64,000 nt of DNA from assembly GCA_013339895.1 (NCBI GenBank), contig JABACO010000001.1, positions 16,779,710 through 16,843,709 on the forward strand. The letters are read 5' to 3'. This DNA is from Ephydatia muelleri. Taxonomy: Eukaryota > Porifera > Demospongiae > Spongillida > Spongillidae. Positions 1-13,495 of the stretch are shown here, one piece after another (positions within the stretch are counted from its first letter, which is position 1; every line of letters begins with the position of its first letter). Below the pieces are notes generated by a model that did no database searches, was not told the origin of the DNA, and saw nothing but the letters and a program-made list of their open reading frames with translations. A program made the translations under genes and the position numbers.

Positions 1-179
1 TCAATGCATAATAAAATGGCGCCAGACAAACAGTGCTCAGTTTGTGAAAGTAGGACTGTGGACATAACCAAACCAAACGGTTTGTCGTGTACCTATTATG
101 GTTCCTACTTTATTCTGATTGTTCATCAATGTTTGCAGAGGTCAATCCAGATGCTTTAACCATCACCATGTCCAAATTG

Positions 180-1104
180 TGAACCTTCTCTTAAGAACCT
201 GCTGTTGAAGGTCTCAAAACTTGATTAGCGATTTGTGGAGTTCGTGACTCAAACTGACACAAGGTTTAGCAAGTTGTCCCCTGCATTTAGTGTCAATATA
301 AGCAGACCAGCGAAGAGTGCTTTGATAGCTTGCTTGAGATTGGGCATGATTTTGCTAGAGAATGGCCAATGTTAGGGTTGTCATGCTGTATACAACCTAG
401 CTAATCTGTCTTGATCACTTTCTCCTTCTGACTCAAAATAGGACTTAAGTGTTTTGTCTGCTTCAAAAGATGTTCAACTGCTATCGCAACATTTAACCAT
501 TCAACACTCATGTACTTTATGATCTTTCTGTACTCAATGTCACAAAACTGACAAAATTCAGCTAACAGATTCTTTTTTTGTGGAATAATCAAACCAAAAG
601 AAGACATCAACAGCCATATCTCCCACATCACATTTTAAGACTTCCACAAAATGCCTTGCTACTGTGGCTAGCACAGTTATCACATGTGTAATCCATGAAT
701 TCAACAGATTCATTTCTCTCCAGGACTGACTCCACATTTACATTTATATTGTCAATATAGAAGCCTGCACACCTTGACAACTCTAGGCCATGCTTGGTCA
801 AAGCTTCATCCAGTTTGGTGAATACTAGCAGTTGAAATAATGGATGCACACATGTCAAGAAATCTGAGACACACCTGCCCCCTGTTGACATCAAATGTAG
901 TGGGTACATTTCAAGTACATCATTGTCATTACTGCCATCGACATTCATTGAAAAGGGTTCAACATTCATTAAGTCCATCAGAGATAAAGTCATTTCAGGG
1001 GCCATTGCTTCGTTAAGAACTGTAGTCATCTTGGTTCTTGGGCATGAGTAATTTCTTGGCAATGGTGCTATCCGGAAACATTTTCCTGAAGAGGGACCCT
1101 GCAT
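180..1104 (-). pseudogene. hAT-type transposase remnant
   Basis: Two overlapping minus-strand reading frames (1104-628 and 631-401) read as consecutive pieces of a hAT-like transposase. The first contains a stretch of the type seen around the catalytic core (DGSNDND, then FYIDNINVN, then a Cys/His-containing segment near CDNCASHSS). The second has the FCDIEYRKIIKYMSVEW type segment that follows it in this family. The change of frame near position 630 and the stop at 401 mean it cannot make an intact protein. Below position 400 I see no recognisable continuation, so 180 is a nominal limit. It lies just 5' of the NACHT exon on the opposite strand, probably as an insertion in an upstream intron of the NLR gene. 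Family assignment is by motif memory, not alignment. Confidence 0.6.
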
Positions 1105-1573
1105 GATCGGAAACTGTCAGTGGAATATTGTGTTCAACTTGTAATCCAGTGAAAAGCACCTCTCAGCAATTATTTCCTGAAATGGAAAGATAGTAATTGA
1201 ATGAACGTAAAAACTGTATGTGGCAATCCAGAAAGGCAATGTGTCTACACTTCCTGGATTTACCAATACACTTGCGTCAAATATTTTTTATTCATGATGC
1301 TAATTGTATGGCATACATTAATTATGTTATTGTTGTCTGAATTTTGTTGTTATTATCATGAGCATGTGTGTGTGCTTGTTTCTTCCCTCAGGTTTGTGTC
1401 ATCCTTTTTCCATCAATAAATAATTTTAAAATTAAAGATTATGAATTTATCCTTTATGTATTATTCAGATTGCCATCTATTAAGATCAAATTCCATGCCC
1501 TTCATTGAATAAATTCCATGTGAACTACAGTGCGAATCTTCTGTATTATATAGACGTTGAAATTTTTCCATAG

Positions 1574-3170
1574 GGGAAAATCCATCAACAAGAAGCTTGA
1601 AGCTTAGATACCGTAACCTTATGCAAGCCGAAGAGGACTTCCCTCCTGTTTCAACATTTTCCTTTACAAACCTTGCACTCATTAAAGACACAACTGAGGT
1701 GAAAGAGAGTTCGTTTTTTCTTGAGACTATGCAAGGTTCTGTTGATGATATCATTGAAACCAAAGTGACTGTAACATATAAAGACCTTTTGGACAGTCTA
1801 AATTCTAATAATAGAATATTACTGCTTGAAGGAAGACCAGGGTGTGGAAAGACCACATTAACAAGACAAATAAGCAAAAGCTGGGTAAATGAAGCACTTC
1901 TGAGCTTTGTAAAATACCTGTTTCTTATTCCTCTTTGTCAATTACATTCCACTCCAACTATTGAACTACAAAGCATTCTAAAGCACTTTGATATGAGTTA
2001 TTTAGAAATTGAAATAAAGAGGAATGCAGGCCAAGATGTTTGCTTCATTTTTGATGGCTTAGATGAATACTCTCACAAGTATACAAAAAATGGAGGATCA
2101 TGGTTCGACCAACTTCTTAGAGGAGAAGTACTTTCTTCTTCACTTATAATAATAACATCAAGACCACATGCTTCATTGGACTTGAGAAAAAGTGTCAACA
2201 CTCGATGTGAAGTGCTTGGATTCCTTAAGAAGCAGGTTGATGAATACATTGACAGGTGCTGCCCAACCAATCTGTCCAAGGCTAGTGAAGTAAAAGCATA
2301 CCTTCATAACCACCACAATATTCAGCATATGTGTTATGTACCATTACATCTTGTGATGATTATTTTCATCTATAACACAGTTCAAAAAGGCGAAGCACCT
2401 CTTCCTATCACTGAAACTGATGTGTACAAATTATTTACTTGTATGTCCTTTGTAAGGTACTACGAAAAACTTGGTAAGGAGGTTAGAGTGCATGACCTTG
2501 AATCATTGCCATCACCTGAGTCTAAAAGTTTTAAGAGTATATCTAAGCTTGCATACAATGCAACTGCTGATAAACAGACATCCATTTCACTAGACGATAT
2601 AGATGATGAGTTGTCAGTCTCTCACATTGCATCTCTTGGCATCATTGTTGTGGATAGAAAAGCTAGTTTCTCAGGAAGAGAGCCCATACTCTCCTTTTTT
2701 CACTTAACCAACCAGGAGTTCCTAGCTGCTTACCATGTCAGCACACTACCCTCTAATGAGCAGCTTAAAGTAATCCAAGAACACATTGGCCAATCGCATA
2801 TGGGTGTGGTGTTGAAGTTCTACTGTGGAATAACAAACCTACAAAATACAGATCACTGGACTGCAATAATGGATTATGCACTAATTGAAGATAAATACGG
2901 TGTAACAAAAGTGAATCTGAGAGCACTGCATTGTGTATTTGAGTCACAGAATGGTCAAAGATGTAGAGAGCTGTTTTTCAAAGCTGGTGGACAATTGTGT
3001 ATTCAAAATGAAACCCTCACCTTACAGGATTACTGTGTTGTTGGATATTGCTTACATTCAGCAAGCAATGCTGTGAAAAAAATTTCCCTGAAGTGTCAAC
3101 TGACTGCTGAAGGACTGGATATGATTACGAAGAAGTTGACTGAATCGATGGGAAGTGTTACAGAACTAAC
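1574..3170 (+). CDS. NLR gene, NACHT exon (5' partial)
   Basis: This exon encodes the nucleotide-binding NACHT domain of an NLR, a cytosolic pattern-recognition/inflammasome-type ATPase. Visible motifs are Walker A GRPGCGKTT (from 1831), Walker B FIFDGLDEY (about 2044-2070) and the sensor-1 type stretch IITSRP (about 2150-2165), followed by the usual helical region. No convincing ATG opens the frame. The upstream in-frame stop is at 1558, and an acceptor (ttttccatag) precedes 1574, so this is an internal exon starting in phase 1. N-terminal effector exons (CARD/Death type in other NLRs) must lie upstream, outside the window. It ends at the donor gtaagt at 3171 in phase 2, matching the first LRR exon. 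The NACHT call is very secure; adaptor and ligand are unknown. Confidence 0.93.
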
Positions 3171-3221
3171 GTAAGTGGAAGTGCTTATAGCAGCATTAGT
3201 AGTGCAAAATTCCTATTTCAG

Positions 3222-3305
3222 AATACAGGATAATCTGTGTGATACAGACAAGTTGTTGGCTTTGAATGAACTATTCCTTAAACTTCCTAATTTGGAAAGA
3301 CTGAA
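3222..3305 (+). CDS. NLR gene, LRR exon 1
   Basis: An 84-nt exon flanked by tatttcag and gtgagt, phase 2 in and phase 2 out, adding exactly 28 codons in frame to the NACHT exon. It reads LCDTDKLLALNELFLKLPNL, an RI-type leucine-rich repeat. It is the most degenerate of the four, as is common for the first repeat after NACHT. Confidence 0.85.
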
Positions 3306-6300
3306 GTGAGTCTAACCTTTTTTGGTTTCTGCATGATTCACATGTTTGATTTGTGGATTTATGAATCCTTATTAATATTTCTGCATTTATCACTACCTCT
3401 GACATTAGTAGTATAAGGCAAATCAGGAGGATGTGTGTGATCCATTACAGAGATCCTTCAATTTTTTTCTCTGTCCTTGTACTTGTCACGAATACTGGAT
3501 AATCCTTTAACTTTGCTAGTCTATTACTGATTTGAACGTCCATTAACGTACAGTGTGCTTGGTGCATTGTAGAAGAGTTTTATTTATTGATAGAAAAGAA
3601 ATAATAAACAACTCCCGAGCATCCAAAATTGCACGAGGGACAGTTATTGCTATATATTAGTGTACCGAATGCAAGATCTAAATATTATTTTTGCTGTTTA
3701 TCAACTATGAACTAATCAAACATTTTTATCATGTGTCACACTGCTGTAGTTCTTTAGTGTTCACAATTCATAACAACAAATTTTTGTGAAGCCAAATAAT
3801 GTGTGTCATATAAGCTGAAAGGAAACAACATTTCATTGTCACATATATAAACACCATGCTATCCAGCATAAACAACTCTGAAAAAATGAACTCTCTGGCT
3901 GTGTATAATATCACAGCTGACCAAAATACCCTAGGCTGCATGATACATGAATAGGATTTAATTCTTGATGAAACGCAACATAATCAACCCTTAGAGAGTT
4001 AAAATGTTCCATGCTGAGAATCCGTACAGCAGGAGTACAGCATGAATGTGACTGTGACAGTCATTTTTCTGGATTCTAAGAAACAACTGAGATCGATTTA
4101 ATACCGTTCTTCAAATCAGATTAGGTTTATGTGCTGTTTATCTCGAATTTGTACTTAGATATTGCAGATAATCAATTTGAAATCGATTTGAAATCACACA
4201 ATTTGAAACTAAATACAGCTTTCATATGCATGGAATACACAATATAGCAAGTTGATTGTGACATTTGATATTTGACTTTTATCTTTGTGGAGCACAATAT
4301 TATCTGGCATACAATGTCCATACATATTTGTCTTGGCTTAAAATCCATCACAACGTTTAACCTGGGATGCTACTACAGATTTAAATGTACGTATGTGTGG
4401 AACAATTTTCTGTGTTCCAGCCCTAGCCAACCCAACAAGCCATATCATGACATGATCACAAACTGGCCAGTCATTGAAGATAGTATGTTTCATTCATTCT
4501 ACTGAAAAGGAGATGTGGCATATTTGATACTGTATATGTATTTAGTATGATGCAACGATGATGTCATTTTGCATTGTTTGGGGGGAGATTCAATGTTATT
4601 AGCAACTCACCATCTATCTGTGTCATGTTTCAGTCTATGTGTTCTGATTCTAATTCAACTTGCAGGTTGGAACAGGAATTCAATTTTGGGGTTGAAATTC
4701 AATTGTGGAGGGTGAATGGGGATAGGATAGCAAGCTTAGTTTGAATTGTGTCGGTGGTAGTGAGTTCAGACAATCTTCGTTCCTTAATTGAGGCAGTATT
4801 CCATGACTCCATCCTTAGCTCAAGCCACTTTAAATTGTAATTAGTGTCTTTGACAAGCCTTGTTTCAGGCGATGTCTTTTTTCTGAAGCTTCCAAGTGAT
4901 CACTAGAGGGGGCAATACAACAAATAATGGAGGTGACCAATTTATATTTTATTCAGCTGTAATTTGAGCCCCTTCAGGACGATTGTTAAATCACATGACC
5001 TGTAACACCACTATGATAATACTAAAGCCATAGTCACTTAGTGAATGTTACAGTTGTCCTGTTATTTCCAGCTTCTTCCAGTCTACGCATCTGAATGTCT
5101 TCATGCAGTACAGTGATGATGACACAGTGTACCGATATGTGTAGTGTTGTATTTTTATAGTATTATTATCTCCTGCACACATGTCTGATGCACAGTTTGA
5201 GTGGTTGCTTTTCCAAGACAGAATGGGGTCATTGGCCATTGCTGATACGCCTTGTAAAGGAAATTCCCCATCTGCATACTTTGAGGTAAGTACCCAGTCC
5301 TTCCATCTTGTCCAGTATTGCCAGAGTACAGTTACAATGCTAGATAAGATCAATATAATGTAAGACCAATGCTGTAGCTGATAAGGCATTGGGAGCACAA
5401 TTTTAAATTTGATGGCTATTAAATAACTGGATGAGAGATGCATTAATTCTGAATACCATATGTGAGATAGGGAGAAGACTGCCCACATAGTGGTGCATAA
5501 AACTGCTTGCGCATACATTTGTAGTTGTATTCTAACTGTACACTTTTATTGCTGCATTAAGTCTTTCACTTTTCATATCACAACCAATGGACCATACAAA
5601 TGTATATCAATAAAGATGTTGTAGTGTGGAAAATTAATGTACCAGTTACAATGGTCGTAACCAATGAAGAATGCTCTGTCCAGTTTTTGTAAGTTATACC
5701 CATAACACAGAGCTTATTTTAATAAGCTCTCAAAATTGTTACCTTCTGATGGCAAAATTGGGGAAGGGGGGGGGGGGGGGGGAGGGGACACTATTTAAAA
5801 TAAATAACCTTACATATATGCCTGATGCGACAGCAATCCTTTCCAGGTGGCTCCCATCTTAAACTTTATTGAACTGTAGCATTAATTCATACATATGTAT
5901 TGTATGAATTATTAGAGTGTTGTATTATTGTATCATGATGTTTTAATTAAATATTATTGTTACCTGAGTGCTGATAAGCAGGTAATAAATCTTAGCACCA
6001 CAAAGATCTAGAACTTTTCAAAAACAGAGCATTCTCCCATTGAAACAGTCCCAACCTGGTAACCTCGATATGAATTTACCATATCCTCAAATTATTCTAA
6101 GAGAGTGTAGAAAAAGTAAAAGATGTAAGTATCAATTCGTATTAATAATTACACACAATAATGGCATTGGGGTTTATAAAATTGCATGTCACCATCTTTT
6201 CAATGAGAGCCAAACTACCACCTCAGGCCAATCAGATCAGCAACTGCAGACCTCAGACCAAATGGTGTCTGGTGCATGGTAAATAGGAAAGGACAAAGCT

Positions 6301-6505
6301 TTGGAAGGTTTATCTCTTAAACTGCATGAACTGGGATCCCCCATCCCCCACCATTTCATATACCACTGAGTCCGATAGGTAATGAATATTGTATTCCGAG
6401 TGCTAATTTACAGTGAGGGGCAAGGACTTCCACCACAGCAGTGCTTGAAAATGCCTGTACATGCAATTATTCTGCTGTTATCATGGTTATTGTTCATTTC
6501 CACAG
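3306..6505 (+). other. Intron of the NLR gene
   Basis: A 3.2-kb AT-rich intron. It holds a poly-G run (about 5765-5785) and scattered short open frames with no recognisable protein. I see no LRR-like exon inside it. Confidence 0.6.
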
Positions 6506-6589
6506 TCTATCTGGGAATAACGTTGGTGATGATGGAATGAAAGCAATATGTGCAGAAGATTCTTTCTTTCCGAAATTAGAAAAGCTGAA
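6506..6589 (+). CDS. NLR gene, LRR exon 2
   Basis: An 84-nt, phase-2 exon between ttccacag and gtaggt. It encodes LSGNNVGDDGMKAICAED and continues to LEKL, a classic 28-residue NLR/RI-type LRR with the LxxNNxGDxGxxAL pattern. Confidence 0.92.
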
Positions 6590-7967
6590 GTAGGTTTATT
6601 CAGTGCTAATATTACAAATGTAAATTGTATGGTGCATTGGATTTTGTCCCAATTTGAAAAACTGCCTGCATATATTACTTTACATGTAATAAAAACATTT
6701 CCTACAATTGTCATTAAAAAGCAAGAAATCAGGTTAGACCAAAATAACCCCTAGCAGACCATAATATATTAATTTGTGCATGCAAAAAATCTATGTCTAG
6801 GTAAAATAAATTCTTTACTTCATCCTTGCTTTCCTGGTTTTTTACATTAACCTTTGGTGTACAATTCTCTATCTCACCAACATACTTGAAATCTTTTTCT
6901 TGTCTCATTTCTTTTCCTCATTGGATAGATTACAGTAGCTATTCCTAAATGAGCACATACCTGCATTGTACTTGTTGGCATCTTAATACATCAACATTCC
7001 TCTTCGTAGCATGTATTTATGCAAATAACATCACCTACCTTAACGTGCACTATTGTCATCTTTGACACCCAACATTTCTTGCTGGAATCACTTGCAGACC
7101 CTATCCTTGTGCCACGTGCACTGACTTCAATGACTCATCTCATGTTTAGATGAAGCTTTGCAACTTCATTTGCTACTCTAGTTCTGTGTCTTTCTATGGC
7201 TTTTGGCATACTTGCACTAAACTGCTCTCGTAAACAATTCTGTTTGGTCCATTCCTCCAGCAGAGACAGTAGTTCATCCACCCCCCACCCCCCCCACCCC
7301 TCCAGTCTCTACCTCTTGTTGCATAGTCTTCACCCATAGGCCCCTGTGTGTCTTCTCGCTAAACTTCAATGGCAGCCACACACTCATAAAGAGGGTTGAG
7401 TAGGTGTAATATCTTTTTACTTTACAGTGATTAGTGTTAGGAAGCACTCAGCATCTTAAAAGTCAAAAAGCATTCAATTTGAGGGACAACGTTCTACCAC
7501 AAAACATAGGGCCCACCAATCACAATTCATAATTGACATGTGTGGCAAGATGTTATTGATACTTCAATGAACCAAATGGACTTTGCTGGCTATTTAGATA
7601 GTAGCATATCCATGACTTGAATTAGCCACAGGAAAATGAACAAACTCACTATAGTATTGCACATTCTAGAGATTCCATATCTTATGAAGATGGTATATTA
7701 TTACAAACGTCCTTAGAAATCCCATTCTAGTATTCTTCATAAAGGGCCCCCAGTGTGTAAGGTATGAGGACCCTCATAGTGTTTTGTAGGCAAAAATAAT
7801 TGTACGAAGAAGAGGAGACAGACCAGTAAGGGTTTTGGACCACCCTGTGCCAAATACTTGTAAGATCCAACATCTAAATTAGGCTAGTTTATATGGTAAT
7901 GTATTCCTTGCCCTAACTGATTTCCAAGCGCCTGATTCTGGATCTTCCACTGACTTCCTTCCTTCCC

Positions 7968-8001
<34 letters not shown>

Positions 8002-8782
8002 TTCCCCAATCATTTATGCACTTGATAGTTGATAGTCGGTTTGAAATCTGTTTCTTTGTATAAGTTCAGGAACCATTCTAAACTCCTTTACATGGCGCTA
8101 AGTACATCAGCTTCACAGCAGCAAATAGATGCCCTAGTCTTAATTTATACCAGTGGAAGACTGCAAGCATTGAATAGACACAGATGTTATGATATTACAT
8201 ATGACGTTTCTTTGATTTCTGTGTCACTTCTGACCCTACATCTCATGTTGAAATAATTCCTTTAAATGTGCACAATACTGATCTGTATGAAATGTTTAAT
8301 AATAGATTTAATAAATGATGTATGGGAAAGTGTCCAAGAAAAGGGACCTAATGTATTATTTTATTTTCAGAGGATGGAAAAGTCCTCTACAAAACAGTTC
8401 TTACAGACTGGAAATCAGGCTGTCTATCATTCAGCTACACAGCTCTGATTAGTTAATTAGACATTCATTTGACTGCAAATGTAAACTTTATGGATTAATC
8501 CTGAACAGTTTTTAGTATAAGCTAAATTAAAATTAAATTAAATTACAAAAACCATGAGTGCAGTGTTCAATTCCCCTAAAAGAAAGATTCACTCCAATTA
8601 GTTTAACTACTTTCAATTGGGAAATCAAACCCTTAAGACCTTTAACCATCTTCCCATAATACTACCATATTGCTGTATACATTGAAGCCACGTGTTTCAG
8701 CTCATTTTTTTGATTACTCTGATGGCTTGAGTTTGGGTGCAGTGCATGGGCATTGTATTATTTCTTGTTCATTTCCTTTTAG
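6590..8782 (+). other. Intron of the NLR gene
   Basis: A 2.2-kb intron with a long poly-C run (about 7970-8000). A segment near 8336-8356 resembles the end of the GGGACCTA MITE family found at 13.3 kb and 34.5 kb. No coding exon recognised. Confidence 0.6.
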
Positions 8783-8866
8783 CCTAGGTTATAACAACAT
8801 TGGTGCTGATGGATTGAAAGCATTTTGTGCAGTTACAAGTAATTTTTTCCACCTGAGGTCCATTGA
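8783..8866 (+). CDS. NLR gene, LRR exon 3
   Basis: An 84-nt, phase-2 exon between ccttttag and gtaagt, encoding LGYNNIGADGLKAFCAVTSN and then FFHLRSIE. It matches the neighbouring repeats in length, phase and consensus, so it probably arose by exon duplication. Confidence 0.92.
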
Positions 8867-9141
8867 GTAAGTTCAATTGTAGTTATGTAAAATCATTATA
8901 CATGTACCCTACTTCATCTTACAGTCCTTAGGGACAACAAACATTTTCTCTACTCACACCACACATTTGATGGTGACACATGTCCGGAATAATCTATTTA
9001 CAAATAAAGTGTACAATTTATTATAAAAGATAGCAATTAAGAAAAGTGTGTTTATTCAGCATTTGTAGAAACAGATGTTAACTGTTTTATTGATCATATG
9101 CATCGATATGTAGTATATTTAGCTGGTTTTCCTTTTTCCAG

Positions 9142-9225
9142 CCTATCTCTGAATAACATAGGTCATGATGGAATAAAAGCATTAAGTGCTGCTGCTGAGC
9201 ATCTTAATTTCTTAGAAGAGATCTA
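9142..9225 (+). CDS. NLR gene, LRR exon 4
   Basis: An 84-nt, phase-2 exon between tttttccag and gtaagt, encoding LSLNNIGHDGIKALSAAAEH and then LNFLEEI. The last two bases of the exon are TA. Without splicing the next base would create a TAG stop at 9224-9226. With splicing to the acceptor at 14404 the codon becomes TAT and the frame runs into the giant terminal exon. Confidence 0.9.
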
Positions 9226-12133
9226 GTAAGTACAAGTATATAAAGATGGTGGAAATGTGATGCTGATTGCTGGGATAAAGTAATTTCAACTTCTCTATTA
9301 ATACAGTAATTTGAAAGTAGGTTTTGGTTGAGCAAAATGAAGGCATGCAGTGGGATGCTACAACTAAACAGTCGTACCATTTGCTGTCTTAAAGTCTATC
9401 TGCAGAACTGTGTAGTTGTACCTACGAAACCCAATGCAGCGCTAGGTCCCACACAGTCCAGAATTTGGTAATGGGAAAGGAGAGGTGTCACTGGGGGTGT
9501 ATGAGTACTCTGCAGGAAATGTCTGCATAAGATTTTAGTGGGCTATTTAATGGTGGTACAAGGCCTCTCAGCATTTGTAACTGCAGTGGATCAAACAATA
9601 AGATAGATAATACATACAAGTATGCTGCGTATTTAGCAATGCATTATATACACAAGTACAGTGCAACAACTACACATAAAAGTTTAAGCACCTTGTGCGG
9701 CTGTGAAGGAATTTACTACCTCTTCAAGTTCAAATGGAACAGGCTGGATGTGTCCTTTGCAATCCACAAAATGTTTTGAATTTAATCTACGTTGTGTTTC
9801 AGCACAAGCGTTTTGATAGCTTTGTCCAATACTGTACGAATCCCTAATTGCAAAGCATATCATTAATAGGATAGTTCCAGTACATTAGAGCAACAGGTAG
9901 CTGGTCCTAAATGTAGGCCTTGATTATATTACAATGGCTACATGTAGTCTTTGAACTTAAATTGATTAACACACTTGCAAGTACACCCAACTAACAATAA
10001 TTACAGCAAAACAGGAGGGGTCTAACTCATTAAGCATTGTAACAGTATTATCTTCAAAGCATGTTTGTTTCCTAGGATTACAGAAAGCTACAATTCTGTG
10101 TGAGGCTATAGCACTGCAAAGTGAACAATAATAAGAGCACTTCTTGGAACACATATTGAACAATGCTGCCTTCTCCCAATAGTCTCCTGGTATTGTGCTC
10201 AATATAGTAGCAAAGATGAGAGGTGCCAGATTATCACCATCCTATGTCCTTGCCAGAGCTTGTGAATTTCGATGTTGCCCAACTCTTTGGTAGGAAATGC
10301 CGTCTTTTCATGAGACATTTTCTGTGCTGCGACTGGAATTCCTGAATTTTTTCAGGATCTGAGTTACTTTTTCCAATACCTGAGGGATTCACCAATAACT
10401 TGGCATTTACCCACACCTTAGAGGTGATAGGATTGGTGTGCATGAACCGTCTCTTTCATATGCATGGTGAAATCCAGTACTCAGTAACCTACTGCATCTC
10501 TCACCTTTGTGAATTGCTGGTATACGTTGCTGGTCTTAATTGATTCTTTACCATGTATCTTCTTTATTACATATTTGCCACTTTGTAACAGCTGGCATAT
10601 GTAGTATTTGTTTTGACATCTTACATTGAAATGCATATTTCATTATGTGCCTAACATTGAACACCTGATATCCGATATATGTAATGTGTTGGGATGTAAA
10701 TGTCACATCACTATTGAATATCCATCCACCCAGCCTGGGAAACAACAACCTTACAAATAAAAGCGTCGAATTCTTAGTACTGATCATCAATCGATGTCCC
10801 CTCACAAAGCTTTGGTAAGTTTACTGTGTACTTCAGTGTGCGTGATATATTTTTATGTTTGTATAGTATATGTTGTTTGTCCCCTGAAAGCATGTATAGG
10901 GAGCATATATCCTGTAGCCTTCAACCCTGCTGATGCATTTATCGTAATATGATTCCCACCTCCATTCCCGACCCTTTCTCATACAATTTGTGCAATCGCC
11001 CCTGAATCCTCACCCTACATGTAAAATTCTGCACTGCCCCATTTCTAAATTCATGTATCTGCCTCTTTTCTTTCTTTCCCCTGACTTATTATGAGGCACC
11101 ATTGGAAGGCATGCTTTAAAATAAAAACTATAGTACCAGATGTGTTTACAGGAACAAGACTCATGGAACAAACCAGTGAGGTTAACACTGGCAGATTGAT
11201 GTTGATCTAACACTGATGTAATAACAAAAAATTCTATTAGCCAATCAAGGTTGGACAAATGAACACACTTTAGCAAATTATAAATAGGATAGAGAGTGCA
11301 ATTACATGACCTACATGTAAATATGTATGTCTAGCACTACATACAATGTCAGGTGATAGAAACCAGCCTGGTGGTGGGAGCCAGCCTATAGACATGCCGC
11401 TACTCTCTTCTCAAAACAAAAACAATTGTGGTTGCATAGTTGTCTATTTTGCATAGTTTTCGGAGTATAGGATGGTGGTGAATTCTAGCCATTGAAAACT
11501 CAAGCACACTATGAAATGCCAGAATAGTGCACATTGATGGTGATGGACATCACATATGAACTAATACAAGAGACAGCACTGTGAGCTCATATAGTTTGCA
11601 CAAATGCTTTGTAGGACAGTATGCAGTGCACCATATTATGTATTAGTATAAATTATATTATCTTAATGTGCAACTGGCAAAAACTTCAAATAGGAGCTCA
11701 TCAGGAGGCATGCCAAGGAGAGATCACGCTGTAGTGTTTGGTCCTTAGCGCGCTACATCCATCATTCCCTGCTACACAATCAGGTGCTATTAATATTAAT
11801 TAACTACACATGCCCCATACTCCCTTGCACAGGTGGCAAACCAATAGGTTCATTCTTACAGTTCGACCATCACTTGATTGTGATGCCACCTGACATTCTC
11901 TGACAATGATGTTCCATTCTCTGTATTTGTGGCGCTCGCTCACATTAAGGTCATTATGTGCTATCATCACAAGCTCCAATCAACCTGATGGCTAGTGAAG
12001 CCCAGTTACACATAAAATAAAACTGGCTGGTCCAATCCCCCACTTTTATAATATGTTTATTGTTTTTGTTCTCGTTGTTACATTGTATATCTGTATTATG
12101 ATTCATGTGCTTAAGTGTACAAATATATTATAT

Positions 12134-12373
12134 GAGACAGTTTCCGCTCCACGGTTAAAATGTTATAAAAATGCATCCGTTTGAATCGCTATAACTTCCC
12201 AACGGATAACGCTATCGACTTCCTATGTTCAAGACTTCATACTACACCATTTCACTATGAAGTGTTGAAAATAGGAAGTCGATAGCGTTATCCGTTGGGA
12301 AGTTATAGCGATTCAAACGCGATGCATATTTATAACATTTTAACCGTGGGGCAATTTTCGCGGAAACTGTCCC
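12134..12373. mobile_element. Foldback/MITE-like inverted repeat
   Basis: Two arms of about 110 bp are near-perfect inverted copies of each other. The core arm reads tcgctataacttcccaacgg on the left and its complement on the right. Outer ends are gagacagtttccgc / gcggaaactgtccc. Only a short loop lies between the arms. There is no coding capacity. It shares arm motifs (caagacttcatactacacc) with the larger foldbacks at 28.6 and 34.6 kb. Confidence 0.8.
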
Positions 12374-13292
12374 ATATATATATATACACTAACTGCAAAT
12401 GTGATTCATATTTTCTAAAGTAAAATGTTACCTATGCTAACGAACTAAACACAGGGTGCCTCCAGTGCAGGAGAGTCTGTTACTAGTAAGCATAATATGT
12501 AGACTTACTAGATATACAAATACACAAAGCATTCTTGTATGTGAAAACCTTTATTGCCGAGAATATGGAAACTCACTTCACAAGTCCATTGTGCCATTCA
12601 TGTGTCCCTATAAACGATTGTTTATGCCGACAGTATGAATTACACACATCAATCCATTTATCACATCCTTATGTATTACTCAATTCTCACTTGTGCATTT
12701 GCTTGGCCACCATTAATTTATTAATGTGCCCCTCCCTCTTTCAGGCTGCAGAATCTCTTCAAAGAAAGGTAATTCATGAAAAAGTAACACACAGTTCGGT
12801 AATGACTGGACTAGCTGATATTGTAGTCACCCATAAGGTGCACATGCATGATAGGGCTCGTGAACCTATCTTCAACAATGTAAGGAATTGTATTCAATGC
12901 TGTTCTCCCAATGCCTTGGTGATCCTCACCTCACCCAAGGGATATTCAATGCACAATTAGAAAAATAGCAATCATCCCCCATGGCCTCTAATTAAAATGA
13001 AGCGATTCTAATACATCAATGGTTTTGTAAATCCAACTACAATTTAATGGGAAAAAACTGTCCATTGGTACATAAAATTCACTGCTTATCCATAGACCTG
13101 CTAGATTTTTAATTTTCTTTTTACAGGACAATAAGGTTGCACCATTTACCAATTTTTCAAATCAATAAAGCCAAGACCCTTACTGGCTTAAAATCTATGC
13201 ACATAACATTGAACACTCATTCTGTTCTAAAATCATTACTCGCAAGTTTGATTTTATCCGGTTATGACATATCATGTCATGGGAACAATAAG

Positions 13293-13495
13293 GGATGGCC
13301 GCAAAAAGGGACCTAATGCATATATTGTAAATAACTCTCCAGTACACACAATACCATTGTAACATTTGCTTTGAAATGTATGGCTAATTAAAACTTCAGT
13401 GATTTACTGATACTCTGACACAGTGTAGAGGACTTTTAGAATATAGAAAAGAAAATCAAATTCTAAGGTACAGTAGGTCCCTTTTTGCAGCAATT
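13293..13495. mobile_element. MITE with GCAAAAAGGGACCTA inverted ends
   Basis: An element of about 200 bp with ends gccgcaaaaagggaccta on the left and taggtccctttttgcagc on the right. AT-rich interior without coding capacity. A related end occurs at 34485-34503. No clear target-site duplication was identified. Confidence 0.6.

Noticed and set aside
1461..1877. Minus-strand 138-codon frame over the NACHT exon
   Set aside because: Shadow of the NACHT coding sequence; no splice signals or domain.
5048..5518. 156-codon minus-strand frame with a hydrophobic stretch, inside an NLR intron
   Set aside because: No recognised family, no conserved motif and no splice or promoter context; likely chance.
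9224..9226. In-frame TAG as the natural end of the NLR protein
   Set aside because: It overlaps a good donor (ta|gtaagt) in the same position as the donors of the other LRR exons, and splicing removes it. Kept as the main alternative to the long-tail model.
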